From NCBI GenBank assembly GCA_033032175.1, contig CM065304.1, positions 3,596,001 through 3,660,000 of the forward strand: a DNA stretch of 64,000 nucleotides, given 5' to 3'. The position numbers and the translations under genes are program-made. Shown piece after piece: positions 26,387 to 41,300 of the stretch (within the stretch, counting starts at the first letter, position 1; the number at the start of each line of letters is the position of its first letter). This DNA comes from Saturnia japonica. Lineage: Eukaryota > Arthropoda > Insecta > Lepidoptera > Saturniidae. The notes under the pieces were generated by a model, which saw only the letters and a program-made list of their open reading frames with translations, was not told the origin of the DNA and made no database searches.

Positions 26387-29300
26387 GTGCGTATATGATT
26401 TATTTTTAATTATTGTAGTTTCTTTTGCGGATCCCTAATTCTTTTCCTAAAAAAGTAGCCTTAGTTACTCCTTATAACATCAGCTATCTGCCAGTGAAAG
26501 TTCCGTCAAAATCGGTCTAACCGTTTCGGAGATTACGCGGAACAAACAGACAAACAGAAATTTTAAAAGTTGTTTTTTTTGTTATAGGTGTTGTATGTAC
26601 TTTCACATACATTTAGTAAAAAGCTGTTATTTTGACATTACAAAAAGACACTTCAATTTTATTAATTGTATAGATATTTAGCCTACGAAACTCAATGCCT
26701 TCTTTGCATCATTACAACATCGAGAGTGAACAACATTTTCAACGAATTTGTCCAGTACGCTTCATCTTCTGAAATTTAAGAGCTCAGTTCTTGTCGGTAG
26801 AACTGTTGCCATTGCTCCCTGTTCTCTGCCTTACTATCAACACGCCGGAAATTGGAACCTTTTTCAAGTAAAATTAGAAGCATACAATACAGCATCACAA
26901 GATAGATGGAGTATAAGCATTCACATTCACTCTTCTTTTTTCGTTTCAATGATTTTATTAAATTGAATGTAACAAGTATTCGTCTACCTTTTGAGCGATT
27001 AAGGCTGCTTATTCCCGCCAGAGATCCGCAAGGTAGCTAGACAGTACGAGGAAGTGTAGTGATGCTATGAAACGCTGTGTAGGGGATACGTAGCGGTACA
27101 GTACCTCAAGTTTCCTAGACCGTTTTGCACACATCTCTCGCTATCGTCCCTCGTACACATTCTTCCTTTTTTGTGTGTACAAATATCCTTTTCCACCAGA
27201 GCTGCGCTAAGTAATGCTAGGAAAATGAAGTAATCCTGTCGGTAGTTTTTTTTCCTCGCACACAATCTAGTTACCGATAGATCAGCGTACGTGCAGAAAT
27301 AAGGACACCGAGGGCTTGGGTGATCAAAGCCCCATTAACCCATATTGTACCTACAGTAGCCCATTTGAGTTCGAAGTCGGTTTCATGATTTCTAAATAGG
27401 CCATGCTAGCTTATTTGCAGACGATAACTTCTCTGCGGTTTTTACATAGCCTGTTGATGGTGCTACTTTTCCAGTCACAGTCTCCTTCGTGCTCTTGTGT
27501 AAGAGCAATCGTTAATACATCATACATTAATAAATGTAATTGTTGCAGTTATGTCGGACGTTTTTAAAGAAACCCCGGAGAGAATAAAAGCGGAACACAA
27601 TTTAACCCAACTGAAAATTGTAAGTGATTTATATTTAACACCGTGACCGCTTTGATATATGTTTCGGCCAACAAATCGTATGCTTTAGTTAAAGATTTTT
27701 TTGCATTTTGTTAACTTTTGTTATTTCTGCAGAAGCCTATTTTTAATGTACATATACTGTGCTTGGATAAACAGTTTTATTAAACATTAATAAACTCCTA
27801 CTAACTTAGCCCGCGTTGCAAAAATATTGCATACTACTTACTAACCGATAAAAAAACAATATACTATTTTCCACTATTTCATGTATTATCATACTACTGC
27901 TTCTTTTTTTTTAAACTGCCTTCTGTTAGCCATTAGGGCTCTGAATCCTCAGACGGCTTTTACAGCTTCACCGTGGCTTGGGGGCTATCGCTTAGGGCAC
28001 TCAGCCGCGTTACGATTAATCTTTATTTCATTCGGTTTAGCTGTTCAAACTTGAATTAAGCAATAACAAACAAACGTATAAGAAAACAAAAAAATATTAG
28101 AAATCGTCCTATTTCAGAATGTTTCATCACTGTTGTTTTCTTTCTTTGTAAATATTTCAATGGACGTAGGTTTGTCAATTTTATTATATGTACTTATATT
28201 TTTTTATTGATTTCAAATCTTACCTGTAGCATTTATTTAATAAGAGGTTGAACAATCATTTCCATTTTTTCATTTCCACAGGATAATCATATTTACTACA
28301 ATAGTTCCTTCATCGGCAACGTGACTTACTTCGACGAGTATTGGGCCAACATAACCAAAATTAAAGCATCAGTACACCCGAAGCTCAGTAACTCTCACAG
28401 ACGGGCGACCGTAAGTTAATTCTCTTTAAAGAATAATTAAGGTATATTTCCATTGTAAACAAACAACGGTAATCTTGATAACACGTAACGCGAAATTCGT
28501 CCGCTAGAATTTGAAATGACTCATGTTTTGTTATCACGATTCATTCGCGATTTTTTTTTTCCTGAATATTTCTTACTAATTAGATAGTAAATATCAAATT
28601 TATAACAACATCAGTAACTTAAATGCTTACATAGTGCGTTTTTAGCGTATACTCCTAAACGTTTATATCACGTCAGATAATAATCGTCATTTTAATATTT
28701 ATAACACACTAAGGGTTGACGAAAAATTCTATAAATTTTCATTAGCATACAATTAGCATTAGCATTTTCTACCAGCTAACCAGAGCGGTAATGTGGAAAA
28801 AATAATTATTGTCGGTAGTGCAATAGAAAATTATATTTTAAAATAAAACAAAACGTAAGCAAACACAAGAAAATAGAAAAGTAATAAAATTTAAAAACAA
28901 AAACATGATAATATATGACAATAAATAAAATAAACTAGAAATAAATATAAATACATACAAGAACATATATAATATACATAAATACTAATATATGTACAAA
29001 TAAAAGGACAGTAATCCCCCAATAGCACAGTAGATTTATTCCGCGTTAGAGGAAAACGAGTTCTAGAAGTATTCTCGTATAGCGCGCTTGTACGAAATGT
29101 TGTGGGAAATCCCCGCTTTATATGGGGGAATCCCCGCGTTATATGATGGAATACCCGTATTATACGAGGTATTGAAAATGCGTTATGAGAGGTGCGTTGT
29201 ATTATAGGTGGGATTACTGTATATACACAAGTTATAAATGCAAAAATTTTGATCACTCTGTCTCTTGTTTATTAAACAAACATCGGTCAGTTGTGATTTC

Positions 29301-32300
29301 AATTGAATTTAGTTGTGAATAAGACTGTATTTCTTATTATTGTCCTTACCGAGGTTACCGTACTCTGGAATAATTATAAAGAACAATAAATTTCAGACAG
29401 TAAACCTGACTTTCCCGTTTCCATACTACGGTCACGAGATCCACAATGTCACCGTAGCGAGCGGCGGATTCATTTACACCGGCGAGCACACTCACAACTG
29501 GCTGGCGGCGACACAGTACATCGCACCGCTGATGGGTAACTTCGACACAACGCTCACGAACGACAGCTACGTGAAACTCTGCGACGATGGTATCACGCGT
29601 TCAACATAATTACGTTTTCCTTTTTTTCAATCTCGGCAATATAAATGCCTTTTACCTGATGGCAAGTACCTTTCAAGTAGTGTATTGAAAGCCGAAAGAT
29701 TATATATATGTGTATACATCATCTTTTGATATGCTACATATAAATTTATAGTTTAGACTTACACTTTTTGAAGATTTTTTTGAGCTTTATGAAAGGTAGG
29801 ACACAGAGAAATTCCTTTGAGGATTTCTCTCTGGGGGCAGTCCGACTGGTGGAATATCACCATCCTATAGAAGATCGCAGCCAGATAAACTTTTTATGTG
29901 TTCCTACGGTGAGTAGAGTTTTCCAGAACTCTGGGCTAGAGGAGTTCAAGGTGTACAAAGCGCTAGATGTAGTCTGCCACCTTTGTTGTATTAAAAAACT
30001 TTGAATTAATGAATTATTGCAGTTATGCTTAAATTCATAGTTAAATACTCCATTTTTAGTAAGGTGTATGATAGAATTCTATCAGTAGTGATAAATGCGA
30101 TGGAGAAATAATATTTTGAGAAAGGAGAGATCCTGAAGCAACGAAGAGGGGTTAAGCCCGAATAATTTTGAATATGAAATATGAAAATGCTTTGGGATGT
30201 TTAAAACTGCTTCGTGTATGTGAACTGTTCAGTCAGCACAGGTGTCATATTGTGAGGGCCCTGTTATGGGGGGGATCCAAGGGTTGATGCCCCTGTTGCC
30301 TTCCCCAGAATTCGTCTCTGAAACTATACTATTAATGCAATTTGTCTTTTCAATGTGAGCTTTTCGTCTACATATATTTTTTACAGGTGAGAAATTCACC
30401 GCTTTCTGGGAGAACGTCACGCTGCAGGGGAACACGACAAATAAGTTCACGTTCGCCGTGACCTTGTATAAAAACGGCGATATCGTGTTTGCGTACAAGG
30501 ACATACCAATTGATGTGCAAATCATTAATGACACCGATCATCCTGTTAAAGTGGGCATCAGCGACGCATATATAAGCGAAGACAATGTATTTAGTGAGTT
30601 TTGTTCTTTGTTAATATCCTAGTAGTTTTAAAAGTGAATAATGGGCAGAAGGAGATTGTCCAATGTCCATTCTAGCCTAGTTGAGTAATAAAATTCGTCG
30701 TCAATTTAGTTTTACTCATTGATGACTTAAAACGAAGTATTTCCACTGTGGTCGGAATACGCCACATTATTACTTTTATGGTGTTATTTTTTTCTATTCT
30801 ACGTTTTCGTAGATCGAATGAAGGTTGCATCTTTTAAGATTATTCTTATATTTTTAACCATTTGAATATATGTATTTTAATTGTTAATCTAAGAAAAAAG
30901 CTTTTTATAATACTGTCCAAAAAACCGTCAAAAGACGAAAATATATATAATATATCTATATAGCTACATTATACCTTGCTTATCAATATTACTTAATAAT
31001 TACTTTAATTTTTAAACGTACAGTCATCTCGTGGATTATATCCATTACAGATGTAAGAAACAAAAAGATATTCGAATACCATCGCGTCTCGTTGAAGAAT
31101 CACGAGATTAGGAACAGTACAATTCTGCGCCTGACCGCTCTGCCCACGTGCCTCAAGTACAAGACCTGCGATTCCTGCCTCAATCACGATACGGGATTTA
31201 ACGTGAGTTCTTTATGTAAACGTTAGTCTAATAGAGGCCTTAGTTTTTCTATACAACTGCCCCCCCCCAATAGCTTCTTTATATTCAAACCTTGTTCAAG
31301 ACTATTTTCTATGATTTATTAAACGTTTATATTAAGTACACTTATAAATAACAGAGTGAAAAAACATATTCCTTACCTCCTTAGTTTTCTCCACCTTAGT
31401 ATTTTAGCATCTTGGCATGAACAGGAAATTTCTCTATAAACTATCTTTGCTGCACCGTGAAACTGCGGAACTTATTTACCGGCCAATGTGTTTCCCTGCT
31501 TACGATATCGGATCCTTCAAAAGTAACGTGAAGAGATATTTGTACATGCTGGCAGAACAGCGGCGACCGCCGATGGATTTTGTTCTCACGGTAGCCGCCG
31601 TCGTGTTAGGATTGTACTGTGCTTACCATGAGGGACAGTAACCGTCAAAGTGCCGAGCTATAAAAAAAAAATAATCAGTACTATTTTAAATCGTAAAATC
31701 TAATTTGTTACAAAAATATTCTTTCGCCCTTTTAGCACCTGGCAATGGTTTTATATATACCCTGCTCTGAATACAAACTTCGGAATGTGTTTTTTTTGTG
31801 TTTTAATTGAGTTTAAAGGGCAAATAACGCTCTTACAATAGTATTCAAATAGTTTATTGAGACCTATAAAACACACTATATATAACAACAACGAGACACC
31901 ATATTAGAACAAACGACCACAGACACCAAACTAACTTTGTGTATGTTAAAAAAGTATTATTGCATTATTCCCAAAAATTTTTATAGAATATTACATATTT
32001 CAGTGTACTTGGTGTCCAGATATGCCAACACAGAAATGTTCCAGTGGCACTGATCGGTTCAAGCAAAATTGGATGCTCAGACGTAAGTATCGTTAGTGGA
32101 TTATATTTAAACTAAACATATCCTATATATACTAGCTGACGATTGGGTCGTAGGCACCTATAAAATTCTAAAGGACCTGAATCTTTCTTTATTGTGCTGC
32201 GAAGTTATTTTAAAACTGTGATATCCTAAGATATTCATTGAAACCAATTGATGGAAAGGGAATTTTGTTCAATATTAAATACTTGTGATGAATAATGTAT

Positions 32301-35300
32301 TCATTTCGATAAGGATTAATACCATGTTTATAAAAACACCTTCGCAAATAAGGCATTATTTTAGAATAAATTGTATTACCATAAAAAAAGGTTATAAGCT
32401 TTCAAAAGGAATAAATTACCCCCGGTTTTGCAACATGTTATATAGCCTATAAGCCTTCATGGATAAATGTACTTTCCAACACTAGTATAATTTTTCCAAT
32501 CGAACCAGTATTTCCCGAGATTAGCGCGTTCAACCAAACAAACTCTTCAGCGTTATAATATTAATATAAATTGATTAATAAATTTTTAGTTCCTTTCTGT
32601 ACATTTTTTTGTTGTCTGTATCTAACTCATAAATGTGAGTTGAACGAAATTGTGAAATTTTGTGCACGGAAGGTTTAAGTCACCCGCCGTCCGCACGCCG
32701 CGCCTCATGCGCTCCTGCCTTAGTGATATGAGTGCTGTCTTTGACAACTATCGTATACTTACCGAACGCGTTCATGCTTAAGTTAAGACCGCGTGTTATT
32801 ATTTTTTATATCTGACAGCTCTGTTAGACTAATATTTCAAGAAAAATCGAACCTCAGACGACTTTTACATCTGCACCGGGATTGGGAGCGAGCGCTGAAG
32901 GCACAAACCGCGAAAGTTTGTCAACAAGCTCTTACTGACATAACATGGTTTTGGAGTTCGTGGAGTGTAGTGGGTTGTCAGTGTGTAATTCAGCCAGTCG
33001 TCCCTTATGGGCGGTTTAATTCCTTGTTTACTTTACTATAATGCACAATCTGTCTCCAAGAAGCTGTCCTACATGCAGTGCCACACTCCGGTAACCATGT
33101 ACTTTGCTGTCGTGCCGTTGTACTTTGGCACGCGAATTTTAGCGGTCACATCCTGCTTAGTGCTTATAAATCTACCGCGGCATATTAGCAGTCCACTCTC
33201 AGTGGCATGGTAATGAGGCATTACGGAAAATCTAAGCTTAGTGTCTAGTGTAGTGTGTAGGTGTCTAGTTATTGTCGCCTAGACACTGCATCCCAATTTC
33301 TCTCCGGTCGTAGCGGCTACCTGTTACATCGGATGAAGAGGAGAAAGAACGAGAGTATGCATTGTGTTCGCGCACACACTTATGCACCTAAATATATCCT
33401 GCACAACTGACTTTTTTTTGTATACCGAATATTTAGGAAATCAAGATTCGCTGTAGCCGAAATCAGCCAGGTTGACACACACACACACACACACACACAT
33501 AACATGTTTTTATTAATCGCCAAGCACGCGACAAGGCGAAAAATAAATCTGATAATGTTTAAATTAAATTTTTATTCAGTTTGATTTCTCTGTTTAAAAT
33601 AATTTTCTTTTTAAATAAATGTGATAAATTATGTTTGGTTTTTCTTTATGTAAATGTTAAATTTAAAACAACGTTGAAATATATCGATACCAACATCATC
33701 AACAGCAATAATTCTAATTAGGGCACGCGCGCTCACTGTACAATAATATGTAGTTACTTATTATTTCAGAATGCGACAAACGGAACATCATGAACGCAAG
33801 CGCATGTGCGACTGCAAAGTCTGAGCCCCCGATTACTACGCACAATTCAGACAACAACGTATACAAAACCGACAGCGATGATAAAGGCAACGCAACACCA
33901 TCATTCAATACGAGTAAGTTTACTTGACTATACAGTTCGTTATAATAAGAGAAATTTATTTCGAGATCACCTTCACTCTACAGTAGATCACAGCCAAATC
34001 TAGGATTAAAAATACCTCCTTGGGGCAAGGGGGTTAAATAGTCGGTAATGCGCTAATGTATATGCTACTGTAGTCGCTTACCATCAGGCGGCCTGCATGC
34101 TTGTTTGTCATGTGGCGTAGATATTTTGTATAAATATTTTTGTGTAATGCTTTTATGTAAGATTTAACTGTAAAATATGTATGTACACTGAGCGATCTGA
34201 GCTCACTTAGCCAAAAGTATCGTTAACTCGCGGAGTTTTAACCGGTAACCCTTCTTTCCTATTATTAACTGCCTGCCGCGCGCCTTCCACAAGGCTAGGC
34301 GTATTTATTTTACATAATTATATTTAGGGCGACTTGCGTAACATTTTCCTTGATATCTTCATTACGGAATTACAAATCTTGTGGGCGTAGTCAGGGTTGC
34401 ACTGTATGTGCACGGTCAGACAACCCAAGTGAGAATGATATTTGTTTATTTGGAGTTGCTCCCAGTGGCCTCCAACCTCCCCTAATTAGCCACCACTAGC
34501 CTCGCATGTCTAATGTTATCGTTGTCCGTAAGTGACCTGGTAACTGATCTTGATCATTCTCATAATCCGACAAGCTCCAGCCAGAATGATCTTCGCATCG
34601 TGTTCCGACCCAGTGGGTTGCCTCGAACAATCTTGATCCAATATTAACAGAATTCACGTTGCGATGCGGCTCCAGCAAGAATCATCCTTCAAGCCCGTCG
34701 TTGTCAGCTTATGTATAGCTCGTGGGCCTCAGAGCACGATTACTGTTGCTTGCGCCCGGCGTCTCTACATTCTTTTCAGTTATTTTATTTTCCAAGTACA
34801 GTGTAAACTCTTTATAACGATAAACTCCCTATAACGTTGAAGTGAACCCAACTTGGTTGGTTTGCGTTAAACCCACATATTGAAACTTCACTCCATATAA
34901 CGATAACTCTCTATAACGACAAAAAATGCTCAGTATCTTGAGTTTTGTTATAAAGAGTTTACAGTGTATTTTTGAGTACATACTTCAGAAAAACTAGTAT
35001 CTCGTTGCTATGACACATGTTTTCTTCTTTTAAAAAATCGCATAGACACGATTCTCTGACATATAAATTTTAGCTTTCTCCACTCCTACTCCATATAAAC
35101 TTTAACCATGATAAATCTCACAGTTCTCCATGAACACAATATGCTTAAAAAGGACTCTGAAGTTTTCTTTTCGAGTATTTAAAAGAATCGAGAATATATA
35201 GATTTCTCGTATTATAATTTAATTAATATAGGTTGATTACAAGAACTAGCTTATCATAATTTTTTGCGAACAAACATTTTTCCGAGGAAGTATTGGGAGG

Positions 35301-38300
35301 GCAAAATTACAGTACTAAATTCCTGGAACTTGTTCTTTAATTTGGTTTAGTGAATCGTGATAAGCTCTTATTAAGAAATGTTCGTATAAAAATGTTTAAT
35401 TTTTTATTTATTAAGTTTTATGTTGGAAGATGTTTGGTCTAGGCAGTTGTTTGTTGAAGATTATCAGCTCTTTTCTAGTTGAAAGTAGAAGTGAGCATAT
35501 TCAACAGGTCTGATTGAGTCATTTTTGGTATTCTGTTACTTCAAGGACATTAGATAAACCTTAACCTGACGCTGCGGCGTCTTCTGAGTTCTTTAGGATA
35601 CCTAACTCCTCATCAACTTACAGCAGAGATAAGGTTCATTGGATTTGCCTCAATGAATAGGTTACTTGTGTCGGGGGTTTAATAAATTTTCAATTTTAAC
35701 ATAGGTAACTTTATCAAACAGTGTGTTTTATAGGTGAAAAAGATGCCACTGTTATTACGGATAAGGCGCTAGTGAACGAACCGCATAGTCAGCCGGTTGA
35801 ACAACATTCGTCGATTGGTGGCGCTGTCACCGCTTTCGTGACGATCACGGTGCTGTGCAGCGTCGCGACTTGGATTGTCTATGCTTTCAAAAATCCACAT
35901 ACACGAAGCGGTCAACTCCTGATAAAGGTAAAACTTATCATTACATTGTATGTTAATCTTGGGTAAACATTTTTTTAAAGTCGTTATATGTATGCGCTTG
36001 ACCTCGATGTCACCTATGGTAAGTGAAGATCCGACGATGGATCGCGTTTACCTATGAGATGCCTATTAACGGCCGATTTCAATAATCTAACTATAGTTAA
36101 ATGTTATTTTATTAGCTATCGGAGATAGTTTTAATTTTTTAATCTATCTATCACTGGTGTTTTAATGTCACTATTCCAAAAAAGTCAGATAAAACCACGG
36201 ATAGTTAAAAACTAACTCCAGTAAGGACGTCCCTCTGTAACGTTTTGTTTTTGCGTTTTAAATAATTGAGGTCTTATTTAGGATAAAAATTATAGGTATG
36301 TTAAATTTTTATATTTTCTAAGATTGTTATTCTTATGTAATAATAATAATATTTTTAAATTATTAATAAACAGAAATAAATATTTGTAAAACACAGTTTG
36401 CACATGTCATATGATGAAATTCTACAAATTCCCAATACGTGCATGATTCGAAACATAAGAAAAATCAAAACGCCGTGTTTGAACACACTCTGTCTTGTTG
36501 TCATCTGTGGTTTGAACTTTGGACATTGTTGTAAAAAGTCTACTCGGCTTGCCGCTCTTTGTGCTTTGTCTAAATATCTAGTGTTTAATGTTTTCATTTT
36601 AGTATTGTTTATAACTATTTGGCATTATTTTCTTTAGCAAATTACATGTACTATAGTTTTATTTAATTTGAATCTATAATAAATATATTTCTGAAAATTC
36701 ACGTTTACTATAATATATAAACCGGTGATCTTCAAATTCTGCATCCTCTAAGTCTAAATTAAATACTCCGGAGTCCGTCTTCATACATTTCAACATCACT
36801 TTCATCACTAAAGAAATCCACCATTACTTTTTATTAAAATATTATTTAAGAATCCTTCAACAAGAACTGATTATCTCCTAAAATCGGGCTCCTAATTGTA
36901 AGGGCGGTATTGAAACGCTTATACTTTTGTTTTCTATAAACTTACAGATTTTTGGTAAAAAATTGACCCTTGACAGGTAGTTTAAAGTTAAAGTTAGAAT
37001 ACTTTATCTGTCTGTGTTTATTGAAACTGAAAAATGCTCAGATAGATACAACTATTAGCTATTATAATTGACTGTTATAGATAGTTAGATTATTGGAACC
37101 GGCAGTTAGTCTTTGTTCGAAGGCTCCCAAGGTATAGGACAGTGAGAAGACGAACGCCGGCAGTGAATTTCAGTCATTCGCTAAATAAACAAAGAAGCGA
37201 ACCGTTTCGTGCGAATTGGAGGAATGCCCACCACCCCACCACACAAGGGTGAAAAGTGAAAACCCTCACGGCGTCTATAGTCCGAGAAATACGTGCGCGG
37301 CCGTCCGTATGTGGCGACAGACGTTGGCGGGGACGAGGTAGCACGCCCTTACGTCACAATACTAAAATAAACAGTATATTGTCTCGGCAGTGTCTTAGCT
37401 TGAAATAATTACCAACAGCCGCTCACTAAATAAACACGCTCTAGGAATGCCCTCTGATGATTTTTCTTGGTTTACCAACTCACGTATTTAAAAATGCTAT
37501 ATTAAATTATCATTATTATATTTTCGTCAAAATAATATATTATTACCAAAATTATGTAAGTTTCAATTTAAATAATTTTTACTTGGGTTTTACTTCTAGT
37601 TTCAAAAGTGATTGTGAGTTAATAAGAAGTGAATGTACAATTTAAAAAAATAAAAATATATACTTTTTGTTTTGGTTTAATAAATCGAAAATAATTTTAA
37701 ATACTAGGAAAAGTAATATATTTCGAAATTACTTATAAATAACGTAATTGCGGCGCATTCGCGACTATTGTGTACCGAAGTTCACTGAGATTTCGAAGTA
37801 AGTCGTTTCGGCCGTTTATGTGAAAACGTAATACTGTTTACTTTAGTGTACTGTGACTGCGCGCCTACGTCACGCTATTGCACGCGTTTCCCTTCCCCGC
37901 TACACCGCCCCCGTTATCGTCGGTAGAACCTCGTCCTCACCAACATCTGTCGCCATCATAGTTGATTGATTATTATGTCGTCTTTCCATCTAGTGGGGGG
38001 CCGTCCTACGCTGCGCTTTCCGGTGCGTGGTCTCCACTCGAGAACCTTTCTGCCCTAACGGCCGTCAGTTCTCCGAACTATGTGCCCCGCCCACTGCCAC
38101 TTCAACTTGCTAATCCTTTTGGCTATGTCGGTTACCTTAGTTTGTCTACGGATCTCCTCATTTCTGATTCGATCTCGTAGAGAAACACCAAGCATAGCCC
38201 TCTCCATAGCTCGCTGAGCGACCTTGAGCTTTCTTATGAGGCCCACAGTATGTCATCACTGGCAACACACACTGGTCAAAGACTTTCGTCTTGGGGCACT

Positions 38301-41300
38301 GAGGTATTTTGGACGAGAAGACGTCGCGCAGTTTCCCGAACGCTGCCCAGCCGAGTTGGATTCGTCGACTGACCTCTTTTTCAAAGTTGGACCTACCTAA
38401 CTGGACTGTTTGTCCCAGGTATACATATTCTTCAACAACTTCTAGACAAGAGTTCCCAACTGATACTGGGGTGGGCACCACATGGACATTCGACATGATT
38501 TTCGTCTTGTCCATGTTCATTTTAAGGCCCACCTGTTGAGAAACTTTATCGAGGCCATCGAGCATTGTGCCAAGATCTTCCAGCGAATCTGCCATGACTA
38601 CGATGTCGTCAGCAAATCGAAGGTGAGTGATGTACTCGCCATTGACATTGATGCCGAGTCCTTGCCATTCCAGGAGCATGAAGGCGTCCTCTAGAGCGGC
38701 GGTAAACAGTTTCAGAGATATTACGTCTCCCTGTCTAACGCCTCTTCTCAAAGGAATTGCCTTCGTGCACTGCTCCTGTACTCGGACCGACTTGGTGGCG
38801 TTGTTGTACAAGCACTTCAACACTTCGATATATCGATAGTCAATACGGCACCGCTGGAGAGACTGCAACACTGCCCCGGTTTCGACCGAATCAAAGGCTT
38901 TTTCGTAGTCCACGAACGCTAAGCATAAAGGCAGATTATACTCCTCAGTCTTCTGTATAATTTGCCGCAGCGTATAGATGTGGTCTACGGTGCTAAAGCC
39001 TTTTCGGAAACCGGCTTGTTCGGGAGGCTGGAAGTCATCAAACTTGTGCTCGAGACGATTCGTGATGACCCTCGAAAACATCTTATAAACATGGCTCAGC
39101 AACGAGATGGGCCGATAGTTCTTCAATAAGGTTTTATCACCTTTCTTGAAGAACAGGAGCACCACGCTGCCGCCCCACGTTTCCGGCGTTTTACCCTCGA
39201 GTATAACGGAATTAAAGAGCTTCAGGACCTTAAGTACCGGTGTTCCACCCGCTTTAAGAAGCTCTGATGTAATTCCGTCATCACCCGGCGCCTTGTTGTT
39301 CTTAAGCTGCTTAAGGGCCATCCTAATCTCGTACAGGGTGATGTCGGGGATATCTTCGGTATAGTGTCGGGTCAGCCCGGCTCTCGGATCTTTAGCCGGG
39401 CTGGTAACAGGCTTAGTTGACGAAGTATATAACTGCCCATAGAACCTTTCGATCTCCCTTAATACCTCTGGCTTGGTGGACGCTACGCTGCCATCATCCA
39501 TTTTCAGCTTCGTCAACTGGCTCTGCCTAATAGATGCATTCCTTGCGAACACTTTGGAGCCTTTATTCCGCTCTATCGTCTCTTTAATACTTTTGGTATT
39601 GTAAGGCCGGACATCGTATCGCAAGGATTTATGAATAGATCTATTGAGCTGCCTATAGGACTTAGCGTCATCGGAAGACTGCAGCGCCATACCACGCCGA
39701 TCTGCCATGATTTTTCGGGTTTGATCTGATATCTTTTGAGTCCTATTGCTACGGTGAGTTTTAAAGAACTTGGACCCAACCGCATGGACAGTTTCTACCA
39801 GCCTATTACTAATATCATCTACGGAGACGCAACTATCTAGGCAATCGAATTGGTTTTTCAATTCGAGTTGAAAGCTCTCGGGGTTTTGGAGTTGAGCATT
39901 AGGGGGTCGGAGCGTAGACTTCATCAGGCTAGACCTTTCTATTTTTAGATTGATATTCAATGTGCCTCTAACCATTTGGTGATCAGGGCTGGTTTTCTTT
40001 CTGTGGATCACAGTGACATCATTGAATATTTGTCTCTTCGTGGTCATGATGAAGTCTATCTCATTTTTCGTGGAACCATCGGGGCTCATCCAGGTCCATT
40101 TCCTATGAGGTGGCTTCTGGAAGAAAGAGTTCATCATAAAGAGTCCCTCTTTCTCCATAAAATCGGCCAACCTCTGGCCCCTAGGGTTCCGTTGCCCATA
40201 ACCAAATTGCTCCACTCCCAACTCTTCACCATCTCTTTTGCCCAGCTTTGCGTTAAAGTCTCCCATTACAACAGTGAAGTGGGTTTTCGAGGTATGTATG
40301 GCCCTACTAATGTCCTCATACAAAACCTCCACTTCATCATCAGGGTGTGCCGAGGTCGGTGCGTAAACCTGTATGACCTTCAACGAATATCTTTTGGATA
40401 TTCTGAGTATCAGGTACGCTACCCTAATCGACACACTGTCGATGGTCACGATGTTGTTAATGACAGACTTCTGGACGATAAACCCGACACCACCTAAGGA
40501 CTGTTGGTCGCCCTCCCTGTAATAGAACAAGTTACCGGATTTCATGATTATCGTGTCCTCACCCTCTCTTCGGACTTCTGATAATCCTATAAGATCCCAG
40601 CGTAACTTGTCTATTTCCTCTTCCAACTCGACAATCTTCTCGTCAGTCCTCAAAGTGCGATTATTATATGTTGCCAGGGCCAGTTGTCGTGGGGGTCGGT
40701 AGCTGGAACTCTTCCGGGGATTCTTAGCACCCCCTGCCCCGCCGTTACCATAGCCGCTACCGAAACTAGGAATAGCGGGGCCGCCGGGGACTTGGGGCCT
40801 AGTCGTTCTTGTCGTTTTCGTAAGGGGGATTTGCCCATACTCGCCACGCTCGGCATGCGGGTTGGCGAGCGCAGATATTGCTTTTTGTTGTTTAAATTTA
40901 TTTAGTACAATAACTAACTATTTATTATGAGAGTCGACATGTTCTCAATGCCAATGGTGGGTGCACCAACTTTAAATCCCAGTTACAAAAATCGGATAAT
41001 ATTAAAGAAGAACGACTTCGAATGATGGATAAGTACAGACGGAGTTATTGAATACCATCAATACCTTTTTTTTTGAATATATATTTTTATATATCATATT
41101 TTTAAATAAACACTTTATACTTGTATTGTTACCGGTTTAAAAAAAATTGAAGAAAAAGTTGCAGAACATATAATTTTGGGGAAAACAAAATATGAGTATG
41201 GGTAAAAATCAGAAACTCGAACTAGCAGCTATGGTTGCCACATAGGATTGTCGCGCACGAACTTGTCGTACTATAGTTGTCCTGTATTGGAACGGGTTGG

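Noticed and set aside
29768..30004. 78-codon frame between PLXDC exons
   Set aside because: It overlaps a common retroelement 3' region and does not fit PLXDC phases.
33473..33501. Regularly spaced repeats as a CRISPR-like array
   Set aside because: It is a simple CA microsatellite; no repeat-spacer structure exists anywhere in the window, and the genome is eukaryotic.
38309..40497. Several + strand frames up to 173 codons
   Set aside because: They are shadows of the RTE ORF on the minus strand.
40650..40856. 68-codon minus frame as a separate small gene upstream of the RTE ORF
   Set aside because: Another frame over the same bases joins the RTE ORF in phase and looks like its N-terminal extension.
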